This document shows positions 1-10,634 of a DNA stretch of 64,000 nucleotides, one piece after another (positions within the stretch are counted from its first letter, which is position 1; every line of letters starts with the position of its first letter). This DNA comes from Istiophorus platypterus (Eukaryota > Chordata > Actinopteri > Istiophoriformes > Istiophoridae), in the NCBI GenBank assembly GCA_016859345.1, contig CM029134.1:9907560-9971559 (forward strand), in the 5' to 3' direction. Below the pieces are notes generated by a model that had not been told where the DNA came from, did not search any database, and worked only from the letters and a program-made list of their open reading frames with translations. Both the position numbers and the translations under genes were made by a program.

Positions 1-3000
1 TTTTCTGTTTTCACTTTCCAATTCAATGTCTTTGTTTCTGTGACAGATGGCACATCACTCACAGAGACGCTTTCAGACAGCAGACTCCACAAACAAATTA
101 ATTTCTGTTACTGTTTTGTATGCTAGTGTTCTTCTTTTTTGATTTATAGTTTCATATACCAGCATTGTATTAGGATAACTGTATTAGAAGAATATTCACA
201 ACTGACAGAGAAACACAATGCAGTGCAGTGAAGTTCGGCCCCTTTATTTCCACATTGACAAGTTTGGTGTTTAGAAATTTTCTGCATATAGCTTTTTTAT
301 TATATTGCATAGTCCCCTTTCAAAAAACCAATGAAAGGTAGATTTATTAAGTACTGAAGGCTCGCAACAGATTCAGGTGAAAGTGGATAAGACTTTTAGA
401 AACATTTTGTTTATTACTTGTTTGTCTCTGCCGTTTTGTATTTTTTTTTTCTGTCTGTTACTTGTCTCTGTTCTTAACTCTCTCTTTGCAACATTTTATC
501 TCTCTGCTTATCGCTTTTGTTTCTCAGTGTGAAACTTCTATACGCCCTGTTAATTTCCCTCTTAATCTTGCTTCACACCTTTCATGGTAAATGTAAGTGC
601 TCAGGTGTGCACATTTAAAAAAAAAAAAAAAATCCTCCATATTTCCTTCTAAAAGACAAATTTAATGTCACACTAAGTCTGTCAGGTTTTCCAGCCCCAA
701 CCCTCAAATTAATCTCTCCCCCTCTATCTTGCTCTCTCAGCCTTTTTCTTCTCTCTCTCACTGTGTTTGTGTCTTTCTCTCAAACTGCATTTCTCATTTA
801 GTTTAATGCGATTTTAGAATCTGTCACACTCAGTTTGGTGCCTGTCAGTCTGTCACTGAGGCTTTGCTCACAGTGAGATTTGAGGTGTTTGTGTGGTTTG
901 GCAGGGTGTAGATTCTGTAAGACTACAACAGCCTGTATGACTGATGTTCATTGTTTAACATATTTACCTTTGAGGGAAGATTTGCAGTTTGTTGTTGATG
1001 TTTGTTCTCTTTTTTCTTGAGTCAGTTACTCCTCTAACGCTGGGCGTTTAAAATGTGCAACCTTGTATTAATTAGCATTTTATATGATAAAACAAGTAAT
1101 GTAACTTTTAATGTCTTGCATATTATTTCAAATTAAACATGTGGTTTTAATTTATTTTTTTCAACTGCCAAGCGTTGGCATGAGAAGTCTTGTAGAGGTG
1201 TTGAGAAGTCTTCTTGTTGATTTTTTTGTTTGTATTTTACTGATTCAAACTGAAGTGTTCACTGATTTGCCATGAGCTGGGGGGGGGGGCTGCTGAGGCT
1301 TCATGGTAGGGAGATGGCAGTCCCACGTTGCCCTTCAGTACAAAGCATAGGATACCAGAATACCACATGTCTCTCTGTCTCCCAAAATTGAGGAGAAAAT
1401 CAATTAAAAGGAGAAAATTACACCTGTCAAGCACATGGCTGACGTGGCCCCTCTTCTGTCTTTGTTGTAAACCTCTAATCAGCCTTGTGTAGAGGAACGC
1501 AGATTATTCAGATCATCTTTCAGGCATCAGGTGATTCTCTCTCTTTCCCCCTGTATTTAACTCGGCTTAATAAAGACTTTTTTGCTGAGAGAAAAGCTTT
1601 ATAAATTGACTTATCTCACATTATATCTTGAGATTTCTTGGTCATCTTTATCATTTTGACATTTGACATAACTGTACTGAAATATACTTCTATATAGTAT
1701 AGTTCACACGGTGCTAGTTTTGCGTTAGGTGTGGTAAATTTAACAAACACTGCTCCAGACACAATAAGGAAAAAACATGGATGCTCCATAACAAAGCATT
1801 AGGCTGGCAATTCAATTTGACTTAACATAATTGTTTTAAAAAAATGTAATTATAGACATATACACGATTTTATTATTGGTATTTCTTTTTTTTTTAATTC
1901 TGAATAATACTTTTGACTTTATTGCTCTACATCAGCGCCATGCATTGCTCTAAACTGTATGGTTAAGTTTTAAGACTAATAGATGCCCCCCTAAACTGTA
2001 TTAACTTGGCATGGGTTCATGGAGCCTGTGAAACTGTAAACTCGATTCACTGGAAGCTGGTTGACAGCAGCAGAGATCAAAGTATGGAAGTGAAAGCCCT
2101 GCAGATCCTGTCATCCTCTACAAATGTTTAGTGAACCGTAACCTGTATCTCATTACTTTAACACTCTCCGTTACCCTCGCAACTGCTCCCATTCCGGTAG
2201 AGACCTTTCACAGTCTGGGTAGCAATTTGACAATATTTACTGCAGTTTAATTTATATATTTATTTATTTATTTTGTAAACTGTTTATAGTCCAAAAAAAA
2301 ATACAATCCCCAGTGAATGTGAGATGAAAAAACCTGTAACAGTGTTGGGAGGCTCTCAGAGTGCTTGAGATGACATTCAGACAGTTAATCTATAATAAAT
2401 CAAGAATTGTGTGTAATGATATCCTTATCTGTTTCAGAGTAGAACAGCAAAAAAAAAACAAAAAACAAAAGTCCATGCTGTGGTTATTGTTTCAATTGAA
2501 ACTCACCACATTTGGAAAGGTGAGCAAACGTTGTATTTACATATTTTCACGCCGATATAAATAGTGCTAGTGCACGTTTTATTAGACTTCCACTGTACCT
2601 GAAAAATATTAATTGATTCTCATTTCTCAAAACTGAGCACACAATTGATTGACAGGTGAAACATTTTCAGGATCTCACCTGGGATTTACAAAAAGCAGTT
2701 TTTGGGAGCCGGATAAAAATATACATAAAAATATACACTACCGGAACTGCGAAAAGCGTTTCAAGTGTGAGAGTCAGCAGAAGAATGATAAAACTAACAA
2801 TCGAGACCATAAATGTTGTTTGTATGTTGGGGCAACTGAAATGCTCAGGCTCTGAGAGCATTTCTGAGAGAACAGGAAAAAACACCTTCTGAAGAACTGT
2901 CTATTGAAAAGAAATCCATGTACACAGTTGCAAATTTTGATTTTGGCAGGAGTCTGTGAGTTGTGAAAGTTCAGGGACATTTTCTGAAATAGCCTGATTT

Positions 3001-4069
3001 TCTACTCTTATCACTGATGTCACCATAAACATTTTTCATTTTTTCAGTTTATGTATAGCATACATTTACCAGATATTAAATATATTCATTGTTTTCACAC
3101 TTTCAGCCCACAATCTGTTTTTATTTTTGATAAGGAGAGATGTAGTATGTATGAGGTTATAACCCTGACAACCAAATTTTGCTGTTGCCCTTTGCTTTTT
3201 TGGGAGTGGATTGCTGTATCTTGGCACGTGTGCTGATATGTAGTGCCTTCATCTTTGCCCAAGGCAGTAAATGAAAGTGTAGTGTTCCTAGTAATACTTC
3301 CAGTAATCTCTCCTCAACTGCTGTGTGTCTAGTGGCCTGTGGTGCAGAGTCTGGCCCAGCATCATCATCCAGTCTCCCACATTGCCACACATATGGTACT
3401 GCGTTTGTGTCAATTGTGCACTGTGGGGTTTCTGATAATTAACAAGATGACAAATGAAATGACAAACACAAGGTAGATTCAATTTGCCCTTTTTTTTTTT
3501 TTTTGTAATCAACTATAACTTTTTGAGGTGTTTTGGATTAATTTCATCCTGAGTTCTGTGTCGATATATGTTTGTAAACTGTATGTCACCATGGATTCCT
3601 GCATGCCAGAATCACTGTCCAGTATTAAAAGCACAGCTTCACTTGAAGAAAGAAACATACAATATTAGAAATGGGCTGGAACACATTCAGCAACAGAGTG
3701 AATATATTGTGAAGACTCTACAAATGACACATTTTCTTCATTTCTGTACCATGCCAAACCAGACTAAACTCAAACGGAAAAGCACTCTAAAAGTCACGCT
3801 GTATAAGGGTGATGACATACCCCAGTTGTCTTTTTGCTCTTTGCTCAGGAAGCAATGCCAGAGAAGAACAGCCCAAATAATTGGATTTGTCACAGTATTA
3901 GCACCAACTATTATAATGGATGAATGGTTTGGTTCTCTGTTGACGTTGTTTTTTACAGAACCAACGATACATTGTCAAAAAACTTTGTTAGTAATTCAGT
4001 TGTTAATGTCTCAGAGTTCCAAAGAAGAATTGTATATACAATGTATAACTCTCACAAATGACAGCTTAA

Positions 4070-5801
4070 AGAACTTGTGGAACCAGATCAAACTGGCACT
4101 CAAATACCAGAGGTGTGTTGAAAGGATCATGGAAAGCAGAAGCTGCAGGGAGAAGACATTGTTGAGCTTCTTCCAGGACCCCCTCAAGTACCTGGTGAAG
4201 GAGAAAAGACCGGGACACTGCAGACCACCACGCTGGAGCTTGAGGAAAGGATCAAAGACTATCTCAGTGACAGCTGAAATGAGAGCCCCCTCAGATCACC
4301 AGGGCACATACCTTGACCACTTGAGCCTTCTTCACAGTTTGACACCAATCCCCCTAAAATGGTCTGATACCAACAAGTGGTAGAGCAAGCGAGAGTTGCA
4401 TCAGCAAATGGCAGATTTTGTGAAAGGTGACAGATGCTGCCTGGAAAACCCAAGCGGTTGCCACATTCATCCTGAAGATTCTCACAAGATTAACCAATTT
4501 ACAACTATTGCCCTGCTAAACATGGAAGGGAAGATATTTTTCTTGGTGGAAGCAAAGCACATTACCAGCTACATCCTGGCAAACACCTACATTGACAACA
4601 TTTGTCAAAAGGCAGGCATTCCAGGGTTTCCTGGCTTTGTTGAGCACTCTGCCATGATCTGGGAACAAATCCACACAGCTGAGTGCAGCAAATCAGATAT
4701 CCACACAGTTTGGTTGGAACTTGTAAAAGCCTACAGGTCTGTTCCCCACCAGCTCATCACTGTCCACATGCCATCATGCATCCAGAGCCTCGTATCAGTT
4801 ACTTCAACAACTTCTATGTCTGCTACACAACCCAGGGGATCTAAGCTGTTTGGCACAAGCTTGAAGAAGGGATAGCAAAGGTGTATTCCAGCTCTCCCAT
4901 CCAATAACTACATCTGTAAATGGCTGCCCCTTCCATGGTGTCTTCCCACCACAGTACTGTTTTGGGGAAACACCCTAAAGTTTTCACTGAAATCCACCAG
5001 CTTGGGCTACATACAGGAGAGGGTGAGGCTTGTGTTCAAGAGACTCACCAGACCTGTTTGTCCAAGACACCAAGGCTCAAGTTCTCACATGATGCAAATG
5101 GAAAGTAATGTAAACAGTAGACCAGGTCATAAGCCAAGTGAAACACCGGGAGATTGTTGGATTGCTGCCACCAGGTAGGGTCAGTTTTGGATGGGAATCA
5201 GCATCTTAGATGTGTTCCAAAGCCACACAGAAGCAAAGGAAGGACCTGATGTTCTCTGAATTTGTGAAGCTGGGAGAGGAGAGCTGTGAGTCACGACTGC
5301 AGCCTTTGTAAGATAGCTAAAATCCTGGAGTCATGCAGATTGGAAGCAAAGAGCACAGCAAAATTACAGTGGTTTATCCAGTTTTGACAGGCAAGGGGGC
5401 AAGACTCATTCCCTCAGTCCCTCCATACGGCCAGATGTTGTGGTCCCCATTTACCAGGACAGTCATCCTGGCTGAATGTTCTATTGGAAGACAAATGGAG
5501 CCTGTCGAGAGAATGAAGGGAAAATACACTGAGTTTTCAGCTGTATATATACAAGAAGGGTTGAAGACAATCACCCATCAGTTCGAGGTTGGTTACAGAG
5601 GCTACATTGGAACATCCATCCTAAAGTCTAACAAGCTCTGAGCTGAGGAATGCCCTTAAAGACCTGGCGGAGGAGGCAGAACAAAGGAGCTTCTGGCTCT
5701 TGCTCCGCAGACAGGTCAAGACATTAGGAAGCAAGTATCCAAGGGCTGTCAGATATGCGTCAGTAGGGAGACGTTGCTACTTCTGCTCCACCACCCCTTA
5801 A
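4070..5801 (+). pseudogene. Degenerate non-LTR (LINE-type) reverse transcriptase relic
   Basis: This is a decayed copy of a reverse transcriptase ORF of a type repeated many times in fish genomes. Visible segments in order are: KYLVKEKRPGH just before the palm domain (about 4190-4220); QVVEQARVASANG (4374 on, shifted frame); LLNMEGKIFF, YIDNICQKAGIPGFPG and VEHSAMIWEQI (about 4513-4668); VWLELVKAYRSVPHQLI (about 4708-4758); a YFNNFYVCYTTQ-like stretch near 4800 in another frame; then, after a gap, C-terminal pieces RMKGKYTEF and VGYRGYIGTS (about 5510-5620); and LRNALKDLAEEAEQRSFWL (5643-5699), ending at TAA 5799-5801. There are multiple frameshifts and stops. The motif A Asp is Glu (codon 4717-4719) and the motif C (YxDD-type) region appears deleted. 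The frame stays open upstream to ATG 3568, but that part is unrecognised. It lies in a formin intron in the same orientation as the gene. I am sure of the RT relic and less sure of the clade. Confidence 0.85.
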
Positions 5802-7365
5802 TGTTTCATGATTAAAGGAGTGAAACATCAAGAAGTGTGGCTCCCGGCTGATGACAAAATGGCACTGTCAGAAGTGCGTCAGGCAGAAATGCCCAGTAGG
5901 TGGACCCACTACTGCTCATATTCCTTGTCTAAATAACTGTAATAAGAAGCCTCTGAGTCTCAGATTCATGTTGTTTTTTTTTTCTTTTTGTCACTACTCA
6001 ATACAAAAAAATCACCAGATTTATGAAACAGCATCATTTTCTTAAAATGTCTTTCTTTTTTTTAATGAGTGAAAAATTTGCAACATTAGAGCTCTGTGAT
6101 AAAAAAGAAAACATGTGCCCAGTCATCATTTACCTCATACAATATAAAATTCCAATTACAAAAATGTGTTTATTTATTCATTTATTTATTTTTCATATCA
6201 TGAACCATCTTTTTTTGCTTCTGCTGATATGATCAAAAGCCTTTATTATCAAGGCACCATTGCTTGCTGCAGACCCTAATTGGGGCTTCAGCAAAAGCAA
6301 GTAACATTTGATATAATGGGTCCCTCCCAAACAAGCATGCCAATCCTGCATTATGGCTTACTTTTTATATTGCTGAGTTCCCTGAGGGAATGACAGAGAT
6401 GTCATCATTAGTGGGCAGTAGAGTATGGCCGTGATGCCTGAAATGACTTCTGAGGTCTATAAAGTGGTCAGTCAGGTCCGTGGCCCAGTAGTTGTGTCTA
6501 TTCTCTGTTTTCCCTGTCAGGGTTCCAATCTGCCCACGTGACCCTGCGCCAGTCTGCTCCCACTGAATAAATTTGGGGAGCTAATGAGGAAGGAAGCTTT
6601 GCAAAGACCTGGAAAAGGGCACCTCTTCTTCTTCTTCTTTTTAGAGGAAAAAGAGGGGAAAAGTCGCTGTGGTCAATTTTATTAACTTGGCTGACCTTCA
6701 CACAAACAATTAACATTTACAGAAAACACAGCCCCTCCCATTACCTTCCTCATCTCCATCCTAATCTTCAACCTCACCAGCAGCAGCAGCATCTTTTCTT
6801 TTCTGCCTCTACAAGGGCGTTTAACGGAGAAGTAGCAAATTAATGGCAAACCCGTTGCATGTATTTTTAAGGCAATTACAAGGTGATGCGGATTATGCAG
6901 TAGAAGGTCAGTTATCTGAAGGTTCCTGACATGTTCAGTAATTGGCTAAGGGCCAGTACTGTCACAGTAACAGTGAGAAGTGATTATATCACCTTATCTA
7001 CTCAGCCCCCTACCAGACCATCAGCAAACCTCTATGCATTCTGACTGAAATCTCCACTGTTAAAGAGGAATGTATGGAATATAACTACAGCCTACGTTCA
7101 TTTACAAATCTGCAAGAATGCTTACATGTTCTACAAAAGTAATACAAGGGCACAAGGTCCTGTGCTTCTTTAAAACTGTCTTTTTAAAAAGGGTAATTTT
7201 TTAAATTGTTAGCTAACCAGGTAAGTTGAACAGGAACACACTCAGCAGCTTCACTCCTTGCTTGAACGGACTCTTTTCTCCTACTGTGTAAAATGCCGAC
7301 ATACTTGTCTATGAGATGATTTTTATCCTAATGTGGACAGAAAATGAGATTTGCATTAACAACAG

Positions 7366-7366
<1 letters not shown>

Positions 7367-7410
<44 letters not shown>
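7367..7410 (+). repeat. (TG)n microsatellite, about 22 units
   Basis: This is an uninterrupted TG array ending 76 bases before the splice acceptor at 7486, followed by a looser TG-rich stretch to about 7472. In the transcript it would be a UG repeat just upstream of an FH2 exon. Confidence 0.97.
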
Positions 7411-7414
<4 letters not shown>

Positions 7415-7486
7415 TGTATATGTGTGCTTGTGTGAATGTGTTTGTATGCATTTTTTGTGTGTGTTTTTGTTCTTTCCAATTTTTAG

Positions 7487-7588
7487 AACCTGATAAAGAA
7501 CCTGCCAGAGCAGAAAGAGCTGAATGCACTAGCCGAACTAAAGGGTGAATATGAAGAGCTAGTGGAGTCGGAGCAGTTTGGCATTGTG
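7487..7588 (+). CDS. diaph2: Formin diaphanous-2 FH2 exon (first visible exon)
   Basis: This 102-base exon encodes 34 residues in phase 0-0, beginning NLIKNLPEQKELNALAEL and ending SEQFGIV. Diaphanous formins are Rho-regulated actin nucleators and elongators. Their FH2 dimer caps and processively moves with the barbed end of the filament in the cytosol. The segment belongs to the helical part of FH2 upstream of the GNYMN motif. NLIKNLPEQ and ALAELKGEY favour DIAPH2 over DIAPH1 and DIAPH3 as I know those paralogues. The acceptor is CCAATTTTTAG/AAC and the donor GTG/gtgagt. Because the length is a multiple of three and both phases are 0, skipping this exon would keep the frame. The exon has no start codon of its own and is internal. 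The family call is firm and the paralogue call fairly firm. Confidence 0.9.
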
Positions 7589-9946
7589 GTGAGTATAACT
7601 TCCTGTGTGGGGACAGTGGTTTAGGTAGGACCATAACATTATAATATATACATTTTAGAGAGATACATTGCCAAGAGTTTCAGCACTATTTAATTAAAAA
7701 ACCCAACAGTATAAAGGGCATATTTGATAAAAAGAAAAACTGAAAAAAGTAACCAGTTATCCAAATGACAGAGGCTATAATAAAAAAAAAATAAAAATGC
7801 TCTTGACTAGAGCAAAGTTCAGTCATTTTTAATTAATATTCAGTATTGAAAACTCTGTGACTGCCATAGTTTGACATAAACTCGTAATGTTTTTCTGCAT
7901 TTTTTGATTGTTTTTAATTTTTTTTTTTTTTTGTAATTTTTTTTGTTTGTTTTTTTCAACCTATCAGTTTATGTTGTTTATTAAAAAAAATAAAAGAATC
8001 TGGTCAGACTCAGATAAGTGAGGGTGACTGAAAACACAGGTCAAACTTGTTGAACTGTGCATCAGATTTAGAAGAGGGAAAGTATATCATCAAGCTGTCC
8101 AGACCTATCCACTTAGTTACATCTATAATTACTTTTTAATTAACTGCTCGTGCCACCCATTTACTAAGTGAATATCCAGCACTTTAAGTACTGTAAAAGG
8201 AAGTGTTATCTTTAAACTTTACTTTACAACAAGATCAGAGAGGTACATTGCATAGTTTTACAAAAGAAATGTTCAGTTAGATCCATGGGTCGCAGATGTG
8301 CCCCATCTCCCAAGTTATTCTCTTTACTTATTAAAGGCATTTTTGCCTTTGTCTTTAAGGAGATGTAATGAAGCAGGGGATAGCAGTTTTCCTCGTGATC
8401 TCACCAGTGTTGTGATCATATATCTTCCCCCTGATGAAGTAGCTCCTCAATGCAGAGCCATTTAGTTCCCCTGGGAAATAAGCCATTTTCAAGCTTTTCT
8501 CCGCCAGAGCTGTCACCAACGTGCTCACTTTCATTGTGATTTCCTCTTATTGTATACAAATCAATTCAAGTGAAGGGGAGGGGGATGAGTGTGTGTGCTC
8601 ATGTGTGTGAGTGTGTACGCACATCTGTGTGTGCAAGGAATCGAGGTGGTTGGGAATGTTGGTGTGGGGGAGATGAGCTATTACTTCACAGACAACTTGC
8701 CCATACACATGAATAAATTTAAGCAGTAATGAAACATTATGGGCTGGATCTAAAGGTTGCCTTCAAGCACCAGATTATGCAGCAATCTGTAGAATTTGTT
8801 AGTGGTTGCTGCATTGCCACATATTTTACAGCCAAAACCCTATTTGTTTTAATTCCCACCCATTTTCATTGCTATTTTTTCTCATTTTTCTTGTTTTGTT
8901 CCCAGCGCTGGCTTCAGTGATTTTACTCCCAAGCTCACTAGTATTGATTGGTGCTGTTATATTTATTTATGACAAATCTGTTTAACGGGAGACTCTTTAT
9001 CCATATGAAAGTCAAGAGGGAAGCAGGAAAAAAAAAGGTTAATCCCATTTGCTAAAGAGGGTAGTTGATTTTCAGTTCATTAAAACTAGTCAGAGCAGTA
9101 ATTACACGGGGGATTCAACATAGTGGTGATGGCAAGGTGATGCCACATAGGGTTAATAGGATTTCTTTTGTCTTTCTTTTCTGTCTTTGTCAGCATATGA
9201 AAGGTTATTGTAGCGACTCATATCCTAAAATAATTTCAAATATCTTTGAGATTGTGAGGAGCAGACTTCATGGTTGAGAACTGTAATAATCACTACAAAG
9301 TTTTTTTGCCTTTATGTAGTTACATTCTGTTCATAAATAGATGTAGATCATTTGTATAACAAATATGTGAAATGTGATTTGTGTGTCAAGTGAGCCACAA
9401 AATACTTCAGCAAAGTATTGTTGTATTTTTTTGAGAAGTGTCTTTTCTTAATTAAGACATTAATACATATACTGTGTGCTAAGTGTGATGACACATTGCT
9501 CTTGTTTTACTAAAGTTCAGTTAAAGTGTTGGATTTTTGCTGGGGAAATTGCGTTCCTCTCAAAAATTTGAATTAAATATTAAATGATATATTGCTTTCA
9601 TTACAGGCTATTGTAAATAAATCCAGAATGCTTAGCCCTGCCCTGCACAGAATATGGGTGTTAATTTTGAAAATAGTTACCAATGATTGCAGATGCCCCT
9701 GTTGGATTAATTTCGCATTATAAATATGCAGGAGACCAGGTAAAAATAGGTGCACTAATAAATGACCTATGCAGATGAGCTATCCTAGAGTTCAAACAAA
9801 AACAAAATCTACTTATTTTCTTGGGTGAAAAAAAAGTCAACATAACCAAAGTGTTGATTGTTGAGGCTTATGTCTTTTATCTACACTGTGTACAGTACCA
9901 GCTACTAACATTATTTTCATTATTTTCTCTTTTTTTTTAATGTCAG
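7589..9946 (+). other. diaph2: diaph2 intron, 2.36 kb
   Basis: A GT-AG intron of 2358 bases, from gtgagt at 7589 to TTTTTTTTTAATGTCAG at 9946. It is AT-rich, with T and A homopolymers near 7918-7932 and a short TG-rich patch at about 8588-8635. I see no recognisable gene or mobile element in it. Confidence 0.85.
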
Positions 9947-10186
9947 ATGAGTTCAGTAAAGCTCCTACGGCCACGTCTCAGTGGCATTCTGTTTAAGCTG
10001 ACATTCGAGGAGCAAGTGAATAACATCCGGCCAGACATCATGAATGTGACATTCGCCTGTGAAGAGGTGAAGAAGAGCGAAGGCTTTAGCAAACTTTTGG
10101 AGTTGGTGTTGCTGGTTGGCAATTACATGAATGCTGGTTCCAGGAATGCCCAGACGTTTGGTTTCAACATCAGCTTCCTCTGCAAG
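9947..10186 (+). CDS. diaph2: Formin diaphanous-2 FH2 exon with GNYMNAGSRN motif
   Basis: This 240-base exon encodes 80 residues in phase 0-0. It starts MSSVKLLRPRLSGILFKL and ends FGFNISFLCK. Residues 58-67 of the exon (10118-10147) are GNYMNAGSRN, the most conserved FH2 signature, used in the core and post-dimerisation fold that holds actin at the barbed end. FKLTFEEQVNNI and the KKSE stretch fit the DIAPH family, and FKLTFEE is closest to DIAPH2. The acceptor is ...TGTCAG/ATG and the donor AAG/gtaata. The ATG at 9947 is an internal methionine (it also follows the splice site in paralogues), not a start. The frame runs open 15 codons into the intron before a stop, so intron retention would truncate the protein. 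Confidence 0.93.
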
Positions 10187-10613
10187 GTAATATTACCACT
10201 GTGCTATACAACACCGATGAAAACTGTGGTGTGAAATGTCAGTAACATGAAATGAGATCAATATATATGATTCTGAAAGTGTCAGACAAATCATTCAATA
10301 TAAACTATTGTGACTCCAAGTGAACATTCAAAAATACTAGTCTAGACCCACTGACTTTAAACAGATTTTGATTCAGACAACACCTAATTTATTTATTCTA
10401 ATATCCAATTGAGCAACAATTATCTAAAAGAGGTTTTTCAAACAGCGAATGAGACAAACATTATGAGGCAGGGTATTTGAGCCAATAAAGGCAGTATCTT
10501 TGTCCCCTGCCAGGTAAAATCACAGCATGCAAAGGTGGGAAAGTGAGTACTGGCAGCCATGCAAACACAGCTACGTATACTAAGCAGAACTCTTGAAGCA
10601 AACCCGCTCAGCT

Positions 10614-10634
10614 ACACACACACACACACACACA
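10614..10634 (+). repeat. Short (AC)n array
   Basis: About ten AC units without interruption, flanked by unique intron sequence. Confidence 0.9.

Larger units (their letters stand above)
1..7486 (+). other. diaph2: Intron (3' part) upstream of first visible diaph2 exon
   Basis: The intron ends at 7486 with a pyrimidine-rich tract and TTTTTAG directly before the first recognised FH2 exon. I looked for the preceding FH2 coding segment of diaphanous formins and did not see it, so the donor lies outside the window. Contents: AT-rich unique sequence with a poly-A run near 617-632, a G run at about 1279-1289, the reverse transcriptase relic described separately (4070-5801) and a TG array at 7367-7410. 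Short open frames elsewhere in this stretch show no recognisable protein features. Confidence 0.75.
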
